From the NCBI GenBank assembly GCA_947095535.1, contig OX352772.1, positions 55,199,445-55,263,444 on the forward strand: 64,000 bases of DNA, written 5' to 3'. Source of the DNA: Poecilobothrus nobilitatus (taxonomy: Eukaryota > Arthropoda > Insecta > Diptera > Dolichopodidae). Every line of letters begins with the position of its first letter. The stretch's first letter is position 1. The translations under genes were made by a program, and so were the position numbers. The notes under the pieces were generated by a model. That model searched no databases. It saw only the letters and a program-made list of their open reading frames with translations, and was not told the DNA's origin. Positions 37,650 to 51,093 of the stretch are shown piece after piece.

Positions 37650-38498
37650 TTTATACCTCAACGATATAGCTCAAGGTTGTAATAAATTTGCATTTCCTTT
37701 GCCGCACTTTTAAGAATACACGATAAAAGTGTATATATTCTTGCTCAGGATTGAACTCTCAGTTGACTTGCCTACATTCTTCCGTTCGCATAATAACTCA
37801 ATAATATTAGAGCTAGGACACTAAAATTTGTACTACATATTTTATTTTTATATAAATGTCAGTTTTGCTCTTTAAATTGAACAAGTTTAACTGTGGCGCG
37901 GGTTCTAAATTTTAAAAGTTGCTATATATATACAACATCTTTTTTCATATGAGGATAATTCAGTTTCTAATTAAGTAAGTTATCTGAAATTTTGACAAAA
38001 GAAGTGAAATTTTATTTAACAACTTCTACAAAATTTGGTTAATTTAGATTCAAATGGATGTCTTACAATTGGTTTAGTTATATGAGAATAACTCAGTGTT
38101 TACCTATACAAAATGAAATATTGAAAAATTTGTTTTATACCAAAGATAACATTTGGTTAGTCTAATGCAACAGATTCGGATAGCAATGAAATTTACATTC
38201 TCATATGATGTTACTTAATAAAGCTAGGCATTTGAAATTTTGAAATATTATGAAGTTTTATAGCGAGAATTAATGTAAAATTTGGTTATTTTCTAATGAT
38301 CTCAGAAGGGGGGACGAGGACGGCGAGAAGCTGTCATACATCTTCAAAATTTACATATATATGTTGCGGTATCTAATTAACTCAAATATCTTAAATTTTC
38401 TAAAAGATCCTTAAATTTTATGGAAACAGTATATATATATATTCGTGCACGTGTGTGTATCCTAGAGTTGTCTCAGCCAATTATACATTCCTCGATTA
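37650..38498 (+). mobile_element. Family 3 DINE-1/mini-me-like element, decayed
   Basis: The left end has TTATACCTCAACGATATAG, then AATAAATTTGCATTTCC, a degraded microsatellite zone (TTCCGTTCGCATAATAACTC) and GAGCTAGGACACTAAAATTT. The interior repeats the family words ATCTGAAATTTTG and TAACTCAGT. The right end has ATCCTAGAGTTGTCTCAGCC and terminus CATTCCTCGATTATTTG, matching the copy at 51094. It is about 0.85 kb. Confidence 0.62.
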
Positions 38499-41039
38499 TT
38501 TGTTTTTTTTTTTGTTTTTGAAATTTTTAAAACTAAATAGAATTAGATGATTACTAACAACTAACTTTACAACCATTAATAAAACAAAACCCAAAACGTT
38601 TTTATTCTTAACGACACAGATTAGCTTTTAAAGAAATCTTTAACCGTGTTATAAAAACTATTTTTTTTTTTTGTACATATTTCTCTACAACATTAAGTTA
38701 AAAAAATTTAATGAACATTTCTTAAATATAAAAAAAAGAAAGTAAAAAATGTACGTAAAAGGGTTAAGATTTAGATATTAACCAGATAATGTCAAACTAT
38801 TATCAAACGAATATCAATAAAATTTTATTATAAAAAAATGAAAGGACCAAAGGTTAAATGAACTCGAATTTAAGAAAAAAAAAAAAAGGAAAAAAAACTA
38901 AAAGAACTTAACTTATAGTAACTGAATGTTTTTCAATCCTTATAAATACATTATGTTGAGGATTTGTTTTTATTTTTGCCCTTTTTATTAATTCTACCAT
39001 AAACACTATTTTGAAGAAAATGGAAGGTAAATTTTTATTATTATTATTGAAGGTAGATATAGTATATATTTAGTTGAAGGATTTAAGTTTTTTTATTTAC
39101 TATTATTAAAAATTATCTATAAAATTTTATAAGACTTGTTCATTTTGTTTTTTTTTTCATTTTCAGTTTATAGATGGGTAACATTTTTACAAACGTTAAA
39201 AATTTGGATCTAATTCAATCAAAAGAAAAATGTAGAATTTTATTTCGAAATGAATTGTATAACCTTATTTTTGACGCCCAAGTTACTATTATCTAACAGA
39301 CATCTAACAGGCTTAACTGGTATTAAAGTATATAATAAGAAAGGAAAAAAGAAAACGAACCGTATCTGAAAACACGGGGTCTCTCGATTATCAAACTAAA
39401 GATATTTCAATTGGTTCGATACTTTGAAGATTCAAACCTTAAGAACCGGATATTCGATTACAAAATAAAGTATATACATTAACATTTTTCATCTATGTAT
39501 CAAATAAATTAATTTAAACTTATCTGTGGTAAGGGATTATATTTCACATGATCATTTCTGCTGTAAGTCTTCATTATTCTCAGTCTTCATTATCTTTCTT
39601 TCTTATTCAGAGTCTTTATTTCTGTAGTAAGTCTTCATTACTCTCTATTTTCAGTCAGTGAAAATTTGAAATAAATAATGATGAAAACAAAACAGTATTT
39701 GATCTGCTAAGAAACTGTTTTATATCATAAAATGGTTATTTAAAAGAAATAACGAAATATTAATCAATATTATATCGAAGTTTATTTTAATTTATTTTTG
39801 CAATACCATTTAGTTTTTTTTGATGTTCAGATTTATAAAGTTCACTAAACAATAGATAAAGCGTTTATGTTACTATTTTTTATTTATTTGATGAAGACTG
39901 ACTTAACGTACCAGTAATCACTAAATTCAATGTCCGTAGTTCACCTTCAAACATAGAATTAGGATCAATATAAGACGTATTAAGTTCTTTAGCATTTATT
40001 CCACTATGATACTGATCTAATGAAAGAAGTTTTGAAAATTTAAGTCCATTAATCGAAAATTTACCCAAGTTTTGAAGAAGGGAAACTTGGAAAAATTTTT
40101 CGTCTTTTTCTAGGTAGATTGGGACCAGTGAAAATCAACTGTTCCATAGTTATGGAAGATAAATATACAATTCTAATTTTGTATCATGCCTACCAATCAA
40201 AGAATAACCTGTAATAACATTATCTAATATTGTGTACTATAGTTTTGAAAGTAATCGTATCGTATCGTTCTAGTAAGTCATTAATGAACTCAGTGAAATT
40301 AACGATGTTAAATCTAATGGTAAGAATGATATTAGTTAGACGTTAAAGATGACGATATTAAAACAAAGGTTGAGGCTTATGTTGGTTTGACGTTAAAGAT
40401 AACTTCAAACTTTTGTTGATGATGTTTAGTAGTTTGTAAATTGTCATGTCATAGAAAAAAGTTGAAAGCACCGCAATGTTTTAGAATTTAATATAAACTG
40501 ATTTATATTTAAAATGTTAAAAAAAATAGTGGTAAATGCTTTTTCTAACATAAAATGATGTACAAAGTTGTAGTACTTTCATTATTTCAAAAGGAATTAA
40601 AATGGTAAAATTTAGTTTAGTATAAAAATCTGAAAATTTTAAATTCATTTTCTTCTTTGAAATATTTTATAAAAAGGAAAAATAATAATTTAATTGTACT
40701 TTTATAAAACATTTCAAAACATTTGTTTGGTTGAATAGTTATTATCCAAATGAAGCCTATGTGGAATTTAATATAAGTTTTTCTTTTTACTTTTAGTGCA
40801 AATTTTAATAATTTTAATACAAAATTTCATTTTATTTTCTTCACATTAAATTTTTTTCATTTTATTTCTCCTAGGAAAATGAAAACAAGGTAGAATTTAA
40901 AACCAGAGGTTTTTAAAGGCCTGCATTTTTAAAATTTACATTTTTTTTGCATCAAAATTTATGATTGTTTTTTAAATTTTTTTATGCAAGATAAAATTAT
41001 GAAAACCCAGGAGACACTTTCTTCAGTTTCTACTTCGGT
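38499..41039. other. A+T-rich stretch with minor repeats
   Basis: AGTCTTCATTA-type words recur at 39560-39650, and GACGTTAAAGAT.AC occurs twice near 40338 and 40390. The minus-strand frame 39880-40068 overlaps a stretch (about 39905-39960) resembling the tRNA-like relics near 47040 and 61440. No gene recognised. Confidence 0.4.
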
Positions 41040-41565
41040 CAAGAAAATTTGTTAACACATATAAAAACATAATAATAAAATAATAATTGAAGAGAATTTA
41101 TAATTTTCGATCCCTAATAGCCTTCAAATAGGTGGAAGTGCCAATTTTTTTCCTGAGGTAACTTAAGCTAATTCATAAAGATCTCTCTTTTCCCAATGTT
41201 GTAAGATTCTTAGTAAACGGATGGATTCCGAAGATATGGAGGAAGTGAAATCTTGTAAAATATTGCTTCCGCATAACGGTATGTTTACATACTAAATTGT
41301 AAAAAATCATATCTGTTGATTTTTAAAGCTTAGCATTCAATTTTTTACGTTTCTAGATTGAAAAAATTTTAAGTAGAATTTAAGATAAACATTTGAAAAT
41401 GCGGGTTTTTTTCAACTTTGAGGGGCTGCGATCCTTCAATGGCTGGAGCATTATAAAAAAAGTTCTTCTACAACATTTATTTTTTAATGAAACTTGTATT
41501 TTATCTATCTTATCGATACTTAAATTTATTTGCTTCACCTTAAACGATGTAGAGGATTTATAAAC
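41040..41565 (-). mobile_element. Family 2 element, decayed internal fragment
   Basis: It matches the interior of family 2 in order: TTTTCGATCCCTAATAGCC, GCCAATTTTTTTCCTGAGG, then CTTAAGCTAATTC, then CGCATAACGGTA, then TTTGAGGGGCTG. Both ends appear lost. It is older than copies A-C judging from scattered differences. Confidence 0.6.
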
Positions 41566-44500
41566 AGACGGTGGGAGGAATATAACGGAACGATAGAGTG
41601 CAACTAATAAGCAAATATTTTAAAAATATTTTGAAAATAATTTTATAAAATAAGAAAGAAACCAAATAGAAGCCATTTTTTCTTCATTGTAGTTTCATAT
41701 AACCTAGTTTTGATATGATTGGATACAGTGTACGTGAATTGGTTATAAACCATAGTATAAAAATTGAAACGTGATATTTTGCAGGTGCATTTTTTTATTT
41801 TTTTATGCAACAATTTTCTAAAATTTAATTTAAAAATTTTGAATTAAAAGAAAACAAAAAAAAAAATTAATAATACTTTTTCAGATGTAAATGAAATTAA
41901 ATGAAGAAATCTGTGGGTTGGTCTAGAAAATGTTAAGATATTAATCTAAAAAATATTTATAAAACATAGTATAGAATCAGTTCTATTGGATATTAAAATC
42001 GAATTGAATTACAATTTTAAAAACTGTGTATTATGTTATATGGTACGCGAATATGGTATTATAATAAACATCTTTTCTGGACGGTATAATGAATATTTTT
42101 TTAGGGATCAGAGATTTACCTTATGATTTACCTTATTACCTTAAAACTATTCTTTTGAAATAGAGGGAAAAAAACTTTTTATTCTAATTAAATATTTTTT
42201 TATTTCTACCTTAATAGTTTAAATCTTGTTCATAACAGTATTTATATACGGAAGAACTAGTCTTTTTTAACAGATCAATTAAAGACAGTGATCTGTGGCT
42301 ATTAGTGACAGTGACAGTGACAGTGATTCTTAGGCTACAAAAATATCTATCCAAGAAAAATTAGTTTGAATACTTTTTCTACGGTCTACACACATGCTAA
42401 ACAAGTATTGGTTAACGTTTTTGTTTTTTAATTAAGGGGAAGTTTAAGATGTGTTTAAGATTAAAGAATGAGATGAGTTTATGGTTTCAATAAGATTTCC
42501 TGAATTACTTTACTAAGCCCAGAAAAAAACATAAACACAAAAAATATTGTGAATCCCCTTCAATTTATGTATATGTATATGTTTCAACAGATGTTCTGAT
42601 TGATATAATAAAGAATTAAATTATACATCTATTACTTACATATACTTCATAATTCTGTATTTGGTTTGATTTACTAGAGGATATTCTAACCTTTACTATT
42701 TTAGATTAAATATATAGTACATTGTATTTATATAATATGTACTATATGTAAAAAAGACTTTTTAAAAAATCTGACTTCGATATAATAAACAGTTGAAACT
42801 TTGAAGTAAGTGTAGAACTACTGAATAATAAAATATATTTTTAAAAATGTCTGTTTTGTTAGAGTATAGTAATAATCTCTTTAATAATCACTTTATTTAA
42901 TTTTTTATTTTTATCTAGGAAGTGTTAGCTATAACTTGATAATAATCATTAGACTCTAGATTATTACAGTGCACCTTTAAAAATATTGGAGAATTTAATT
43001 AAGGTTTGTGGTAAGTTTCCTTAGATTTATGCCAAGATGATAATACCACACTGACGAAAAAAGCTTTTTTAAGTTTCTTAGATCCATATCAAAGAGTTCA
43101 TCTAAATCTTCGAAAAAAAAAAAACTTCCGAGATATTTCTGTCTTTCTCTTGACAGGTTGGGACAGGTGCTTCACAGGTGCCTCTACAAAGTCATTTTCT
43201 CTGTCAAATATACACTTAAGATCCATATACATACCTAATCTTGTAGTATAAGACAATGGCATGTAAAAATACCAACCATAATTGTCATATTTCAGCTTTA
43301 GAGAGGGAAAATGTACACTGAGAGATTTTAATACTCTAATCCAGCGACTAAGCTTTGGTTATCCTGTAGGTTGCACAAGACCACCACTTTGTGGCCAATC
43401 CAAACACATTTTTCTTAATATAAATAAACTTCATAGAGACTAAAACAAAATTATATGATACTAAAAGAAACGACAAAAAAATATGAAAATATTTTATGTG
43501 TAACAAATTCAATTTTGCTTAAAAAGTTTTCAGTAATTTTTGTTTTATTCTAACAGAAAATTTTTTAAAGGTAAAAATCTTTACTCTTTGTATGAATTTC
43601 GAAGAAAAATGAGGAATTTTTTTTTGGTTTTTTAAATTAAATTTTATAAAAAAAGTTTTTAAAAGGAATTCTTTTATTTAAGTTTTTATTGCAAAAAAAA
43701 AAGAAAAAGAACTTTTTTGAAATTATATGAAATATCTTATAATATTGTTAACTATAAATTTCATTTAATCCTGTTAAGGTTACTTTTCATTTTTGTGTTT
43801 TTAAATTAATTTGATTTTTGCTTAAAATTAACTTAAGTTATAGTTTTTAAGAATTAAAAATTAAAAAAAAATACTATAAAGTGAGTGCAATATTTTAATT
43901 ATTAAGAAATCTTAAATTTAAATCTTTAGTTGTTAATCTTTTAATTCTAAAAAACCTTTAACTATTTGAGGGCAATACACATTTATGTCTGAATCTAGGA
44001 TTATATTTAGCTTTTTCTTAACAAAATAACTAAAAATTTTTTACTGTTATGATACTATAAAAATGTCAAAGTTTACTTTGAACTCAAGTATCCTGATGTT
44101 AAAAAGATACTGAAAAAAAGCTAAATAAATATTAAAAGTGCTGTATCAGTGCTTTCAGTAGCCGAGTAACAAAATATTAATCTAATAAATGAAGAAAGAG
44201 TGCTTACATAAAAAAGGAAAGAAAAAAAGAAAAGGAAAGGGATGAGATCATAGTGAAAGAATATTGTAAAAAATGTAATAAATAAATAAAACTAAGCTTT
44301 GCTGTATTTTAAATTAAATTATATCAATTAAACTCAATTAAAATGTTAACTAAACAAAACTCAGTTTTTTTTTTAAAAAATAATTACCTATATTTAAATA
44401 TTTCAGATTTTATACCTTTAATTAATTGTTGGTTATGAACGTCTATTATAACTTTTAATTCTTGTATAGTTTTATGTGTTATTTATAATATTCGTTTTTT

Positions 44501-44574
44501 TTAAATTTAAGTTTTTGTACAAAATATTTAAAAAAAAAAGTTTAAGTTAAGAAATTTCTTTTCATAGAGAAACA
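41566..44574. other. A+T-rich stretch with a small (GTGACA)n repeat
   Basis: GTGACA is repeated about three to four times at 42305-42325. A stretch at about 43360-43400 (TTGCACAAGACCACCAC) resembles 47130-47160 and may be another tRNA-derived scrap. Nothing else recognised. Confidence 0.4.
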
Positions 44575-46345
44575 AAGAAGGGTATAGAGTTGACTGTGCT
44601 AACTGTGGGATACCCTACACGAACATAATGTATGCTGGTTCTATAAAATTTAATCATCTTTTAAGAAAATTTTAGATATCTGACTTAATTAAGTATACTG
44701 AGTTATATTTACTCTGTTGCTTCAAACCAAACCAAATCTTACAGAAATTTTTGCTATAAAAATTGATAATCTTTACATATGAGCATATAACTTTTGCGTT
44801 AAACTATAGCCAAATTTTGCAAAAGTTGTTGGTATTGAACTCAATTTCTTTTGATAAAGTTTTTAATAATCAGTTTATATTTAGAGACAATGAGTTATAT
44901 TCATATACGAAAAAATTATATGACAGTAACCCGAAGTAACACGAACAATGAGCCGTATAGCTAGACTAAGAACATTTATTAGAAGTTGTTGGTATAAAAC
45001 TTGTTTTGTTTTGATAATATTTCTGATATCTAGTTTAATTAAATACTCAGTGACTTTCGTATAAAGAATCATGTTATATAGGAGTTAGTCGTACCTCTAA
45101 AATGGATTGGAGATTTCCTTTCGAATCGATTACAAATGTAATCGTACACAAATTGTACTGGTCGATGGATATTCATCTGAGAAATTCAAAATAAATGCTG
45201 GTGTCCCTCAAGGATCAGTTTTATCCCTCACTCTTTTCTTAATATTTATCAATGACCTCAACTTTCTTTAACCTCCAATCCGATCCATAGTTTCGTAGAC
45301 GACGTCACCCTTGTAGCTTCCTATGAATTTCATAGCCGCTGTAACACTAATCACCAGATTCTCAATATCTATAAAACGTACATTCGGCCGAAAATGGAGT
45401 ATAATGCACACATTTGGGCTGCAGGTCCTCAAACAGCGCTGGGTTACCTAGATAATGTGCAAAACAGAGCTATACGTCTTATTAACGATCCCAGTGTAAC
45501 TTCAATGCTCTCTCCACTCAGTCATTGTCGCACAGTTGGGTCACTAACCTTGTTTTATAGATATCTCGTAGGGATTAACATCTGCTCGAATGAAATAAAA
45601 CAGTTAATGCCTCCGCTCAAAGTTTTCCAGCGAGGAACAAGGCGGGTAGCAGAAGCTCATCCCTACCATGTAGAGATTTCAAGATGGCGAAATACAGCTT
45701 ATGGAAATTCGTTTCTCATGCGCACGTCCCGTCTGTGGAACTATATACCATCGCATGTGTTCCCTAAAGTTGGTACTTCTTATGTGTACGATTTATTTAA
45801 GTTTAAGAAGAACATTAACATCTTTCTTCAAAATGTCCCTTTAAATTTTCCTACCTATCTCTCATAATCCAAATTTTCCAATTCCAATTTTCCCAATTAT
45901 CCTTCCCACATCCCTATTCCCAAAACCAAACTGTACATTCGTATAAAGGTTTCATCCTAAAGTTTGGTTTTAAAAGGGGGGTGGTTTTTGTTGGTTAAAG
46001 TCCAACACTACCCTGAGGAAGCACGTGCAGTTCCTCTTGGTGACTTTCGAGTTTTCCACCAATCCCCGTAAAATAAAAAAACCTTTCTGTCCAACTTGTT
46101 CCATATAAATAGCGAAAATGGTATTTGTATATAAAAAACAATATAATAAAAATTTCAGAATCCCTTATTTTTTGAGTCATAGGCCAATCTAAAATTTTTA
46201 AGCCGTATAGCTAAATCGGATAACTAAATTGTCTGAGAATTTAATCTTGAATAAGAATGTATGTATATATTTTTTCAAATCTTTTTTTGTTAAAGGATCA
46301 CAAACGTAATGATAAATTTATTATTCCCTTGGACGAAATTTATAT
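44575..46345 (-). mobile_element. Family 3 element interrupted by a LINE fragment
   Basis: The left (hairpin) end GAGTTGACTGTGCTAACTG and GATACCCTACACGAACATAA match the right end of the 57456 copy read in reverse. The right end keeps a mini-me-like remnant (GCCGTATAGCTAAATCGG, about 46201) and CACAAACGTAATGATAAATT, close to the terminus of the 62496 copy. The LINE fragment 45100-46060 sits between the two halves, so the element is older than, or was carried with, that insertion. Confidence 0.6.
45100..46060 (+). pseudogene. Jockey/CR1-type LINE RT relic with internal deletion
   Basis: Translated pieces show WIGDFLSNR (about 45107), then VDGYSSEKFKINAGVPQGSV with LFLIFINDL (about 45157-45270), then SFVDDVTLVAS (about 45292), the catalytic YxDD region with valine where alanine is usual. 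The sequence then jumps to TYIRPKMEYNAHIWAA and a 157-codon open C-terminal region (45394-45867) with LSPLSHCRTVGSLTLFYRY and SRLWNYIP. The fingers/palm-to-thumb interval is shortened and frames shift, so it is dead. The 3' flank to about 46060 (AAAGGGGGGTGG, then CCAACACTACCCTGAGG) is probably its untranslated end. The long open C-terminal frame suggests it is younger than the 8015 relic. Confidence 0.85.
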
Positions 46346-47035
46346 GGTTACAAAAAGAAAAAAAAAAAAAAATAGTGCATAATTTGTATTTGGTTAATAA
46401 AAGCTGAAAGTAATGAAATTTTTTTATAAACACTATATAGAACATAAAAAATCTGCAAAAGAAACAGAATACTTTTTACTTAAATTGTACCTAACATTTT
46501 AGATTTGGAAAAGTTTTTGTTGAAAATATATAAAAGTATATATACTACCTCAATAAAATAAAGGGTGTTATTAGTTTTAAAAAATTAGTTTTTAAAAATG
46601 TTTCAGAAGTTTTATTTGTAAAAAAAAAATTCTTTTAAATTCTTATACTATTTTAACATTTTAAATTTTTTTATATTAAAAATAAAAATACACAAAACAA
46701 AAAATCATTTAACTGAAAACAAAACTTTGCTTAATATATTAGTATATAGAGACGGAGACCGGCGATTCAGATCAGATAATCTTCGATATAATTTTAAAAA
46801 GATTGAATAGAAAGAACAGTTCGTAAAATCTGAGTTTATCGTTTAAAATAGCTTAAGATCTTTGTCAATTAATGTGAAATTAAAAGTACAGAACGATTTT
46901 AAACTTTACAGATTTAAGACAAGCTTAAATTATGCATTATCATTTTTGTATAGGAGTAACAATTAAAAAATTTTATTCAAAATTTCAATTCAATTTTATT
47001 TCTATTTCATTTAAAAAATTTTGTTTAAATAATTT
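46346..47035. other. A+T-rich stretch, nothing recognised
   Basis: No gene or repeat copy supported. Confidence 0.5.
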
Positions 47036-47165
47036 TTTTTTCTGGTATGTGATAACCACTAGACTATTGGTCCGTAGTTTATCTTGAAACGTAGAAGAAG
47101 TGATGATGAGCGCTTGAAATCTGTTCAGGATTTAAACTCCACAAGACCACTACGATCTAAATATG
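47036..47165. other. tRNA-like SINE scrap
   Basis: In reverse, CTACGGACCAATAGTCTAGT followed by GGTTATCAC looks like a tRNA A-box region next to a poly-A run. Related words occur at 39905-39960 and 61445-61480. No complete head is present. Confidence 0.3.
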
Positions 47166-47242
47166 GAATAAAATTATCGTAACCGAAATCGATTATATTT
47201 TTACAATTTTTATTGTTCTTTTTTTGCTATAAAATAAGTTTG

Positions 47243-47450
47243 AGGGGCCTCGGTGGCCTAGTGAGTAAGAGAGTATAAAATACGTTGTAAACACCGAGGG
47301 CGTGGGTTCGAATCGCACAACACGTCGTAAGAGTTATTTCCCCTTACGACATTTACAGCCACGCCTGTTCAGGAAAGGCTGTGTAATATCCTGTCCACAT
47401 TTATGTGGCAGAGAAATGCATTAAAAAAATATATATACACATATATATAT
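47243..47450 (+). mobile_element. SINE A copy 2
   Basis: A box TGGCCTAGTGAG (47254-47265), B box GGGTTCGAATCGC (47304-47316, one change from consensus), the GTCGTAAGAG body and GGCAGAGAAATGCATT end are present. The tail is poly-A that has become a TA-rich microsatellite (47430-47450). ATAAGTTTG flanks it at 47234-47242 and 47451-47459, a 9-bp target-site duplication that places the microsatellite inside the insertion. Confidence 0.87.
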
Positions 47451-47459
47451 ATAAGTTTG

Positions 47460-50400
47460 TTTGATATTTTTGAGGAATTAAATAGTACACAATGGAATAG
47501 TAATAGTAGGAAATAACTCAACTTTTTTATTGATATCTTAAATCTTCTGATCCTAAAAGTAAACCAAAAGTGGTTTAAAATGTTTCGTTGTTCTAGTTAA
47601 AATGTAAATTATAATATGACTGATGGAAGTATCCCTAAGTAAATTTTTTTTAAAGAATTTTTTTACATGTTTTTGTTGTTGAAATCTTTATGTTGAAAAA
47701 TACTTAGGAGGGAATTTAGAGTCAATTTTAAAATAAATGTTTTAATAGGTTTTTAATTGAGGTTTGGGCCCATTTTTTTAAATGCTTTGTTGATGAAGAA
47801 CATATTATATGAATTAAAAAAAAAATTAAAGAAGGATTTTGCAGTTGATCAAGATTCTGTCCCAAAAAGATTTTTTTTTTCTAGTTTCTTTTTTTCAAGA
47901 TATCAGGGGTGACCCTAGTTTTGAGACTATATCACATTAAGAATAAGAATTGCTTCAATTGGAATCTATATAGTATATATTTGTTTATATTTTGTTATAA
48001 ATTTATATTCGAGTTACAAAATATAATGAAAGTTTTGTTTATATTTAGATTTTAGAATATTTGTTTATTTACATTTGGATTTTTTAATATCTGTGAGTTA
48101 TAAAATATGAATTAAAATTGTTTGTTTACAATTAACATTTATTTTATTATATATTTATAATTTTTCTATTATTGATACATAAATTAGGGAATTAATAATT
48201 GTTTACCATTAATATGAATACAATTAACAAATAACAAATTATATATATTGTTATTTGGAAATCTGTGAGGTATAAGATATATAGTGAATAAAAATTATTT
48301 ATTTACATTTAATGTTTACTTTGTTGTATGTTTATTTTTTTCTATTATTATTAGGATTAATGAATGTTTGCCATGAACACAATTAACGAAAATAACAGTT
48401 TCTATTTGTTGTTCAGATAAAAATTTCTACTTTAATATTTATTTGGAGTTGTGCTCTCTGAGTGAAAGGTCGATACTCTAATCATTGTAACATCCAGATA
48501 ATAATTTACATTTTAAATAATCCATGAATATTTAATAAAAAAATGTACATATTATTATTTTTATTTATTAAATACTCATGTGTTAAATTAATTTTTTTTT
48601 TCATTTGTATGTAAATAATTGTTAATAAATGCATACGACTTTGTATATTATTCTAGTATGAAATATAAAAATTATATTTATGTACATTTCTATGTATACA
48701 AGAATATTAATTTAGGTATTAAATAAAAAATATCTGAGTGAAGAATAGTATCTTTCATCTTTTTAGGTAGGTACCTTCATTTTCTTTATAAAGTTATTTT
48801 GTATCCATAAAGTTTAATTGTATTCAACTTAAAAAGAATCATGTTCCATTTTTCAAAATTTAAATTTTTACAGCATTTTTAGAGTATTTTTGTTAATTAT
48901 ATTTTGTTTCAATATTTGCTTTTCAATTAAATTTCATTTAAAATTAAAGCGTTAATAAAATTTACAAACTTTAAAGACAACTTTATTTTACTTTTAATAA
49001 TTTTCATTTTCAGAGGAATTTTTTAGATGGTACGTTTTATGTTGTAAAAAAGTAATTTAATTTGAATTACTGTATACTGCTTCCAGTATGATGAAATTTA
49101 ATTTAATTTTAAGTTATTACCTACAAAATTACTTTGATAAGTTAATAAAGAATAGAAACTTTAAAGGGATACGAATTTAATTGTTATAAAAATTTTGTTT
49201 TATAAAAAATTAGCATAATATTCAGAACCCGCCATTGACCGTGTTCTTTTCAAATATATGTTTTTTTTTTTGTAATTGAGATTGAGATTTCAACAAAATT
49301 TTAGAAATAATTAGTAAACATTTTATTTTTCTATTTTTAACCCAAATTTGACAATGTTTCTTAAAACCGAAGACATATGAGTTTTACATACCGAAGAAGT
49401 ATAAGTTTAAAGTCCATTAGTGAATCTATTTTGAATTGAGAGCGAAAAAACAAAATAATCTTTGAAAAGCTATTGGGACCGCAATGGGTTCACTAAACTC
49501 AACAAAACATTTTCTGAAATTTTCTTTTGGTTTAAAGGAGTTCTGTGAAAAACTGTATATAAATTAACTAGCAAAATTTTTTTTGACGAATCGTCGTACC
49601 GATTATTTTTTATTATATTCAAATCCACTCTAAAGAAGCAATAAATATACCATATTATAATGTAATCAGTAATTATGTTTTTATTAAGAGTGAAAAAATA
49701 AAAACATGTTTGAAAAACTCTTTTGTCGCAACCCACGTTTTTTGTTAACCCACATGTAGAAAATTTGAAGTCAATCGTTCCATACGTTCAGCCGGAAGAT
49801 ATATCAGATTATAAGAACTTTAAAAGTCGGAAAATTGCAGCAGAATATTTTTATTAAGTTTGTAGTTCAATTTATAATATTTGGCAGCAAGAGTAATTGA
49901 AATTGAAAATTAGTTTTCTTCTGTAATTTTCTTTCTTTTTTTTCAAAATGCTTGTAGTCTGCATCTGATTTGAACCTCTCAATTAGAATTTCGTTACCTA
50001 AGCTCCGATATTCAATATAGTATTTGTTTCCGATTTAAAAAAAAAAAACAAAAAATTTTGAAAACCTTCCTTCATTGCTTTTATACAAGGTCTCTGATAT
50101 TACATTTGTATTAAAAATAAATTAAGAGAAATATAAATCTTCCTTATATTCACTACAGTCAGTAATTAGGTATATGATAAAATAAACTTTAAACTCATTT
50201 TCGTTTATTGTTTGATTACAATCAAATCAATTAAAAAAAAAAAATTAATTCGTTTTGTAAAACCATTTAAAACAAATAACCTTAATTTAGAAATAATATA
50301 TAGAAAATAAAACAATAGAAGTAAGCAATTATAACTTTAAATAAGAAAATGAAAACAAAAGAAAATACATTTTTTATTTCATTCAATTTTGATTTTCAAT

Positions 50401-51093
50401 TTAAACTTTATTTAAAATTAACATAAAAGAAAAATGAAAAGTTAAAAGAAAAAAATCTAATTCTCTAGTTTTCAATTTTCTTTTTGCTTTTAATTTTATC
50501 TTTTAACTTTAATTGTTTTGATATAACAAAGAAAAAGTCAGCAAATTTATACAATAAATTCAATCTTTATCAATAGTTATATATATATGAATTTATAAAT
50601 TTTTTTTTTTATTTATTGTGAAAACATAAGGATACACATATCAATAATTTAATAGCTGTTTGCAAAATTTATCAATAAATTCTATTTAATATATATATAC
50701 AAATATGTATAAAGGTATATAATATTATGTTTAACAACATATAAACTTTTATCTAATTGAAAATTTACCCTTTAAATTATATTTAACTTTGTAAATTTTT
50801 AAAATTCATAACTGTTTTTAACTTTATTATACCACAAAGTTTATAAAATTATAAATTTAAATAAGATTTAAAAATACAAATTAAAGAAAAATTTTAAACA
50901 AAGGAAATATGTAGAGTAGAAAACTATTAAGCCTAAAAATATGCAATTATTATTAAATTTTCTAACATGGTTGCCGATGGTCATTCTCCTTTATTATTTT
51001 TAATACATACTAATAAATAAAAAAAAAAAAATTATTATTTAATTTATATAGTAGTTTATTTGAAATGTACCCCATATACTAAAAACATTTTAA
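47460..51093. other. A+T-rich stretch, nothing recognised
   Basis: At 48455-48495 the reverse strand has a tRNA-like word (TTACAATGATTAGAGTATCG), too short to call. The minus-strand frame 49470-49736 has no known motif. Confidence 0.45.

Noticed and set aside
45995..46180. Minus-strand 61-codon frame
   Set aside because: It lies in the LINE 3' flank and resumed family 3 sequence; no motif.
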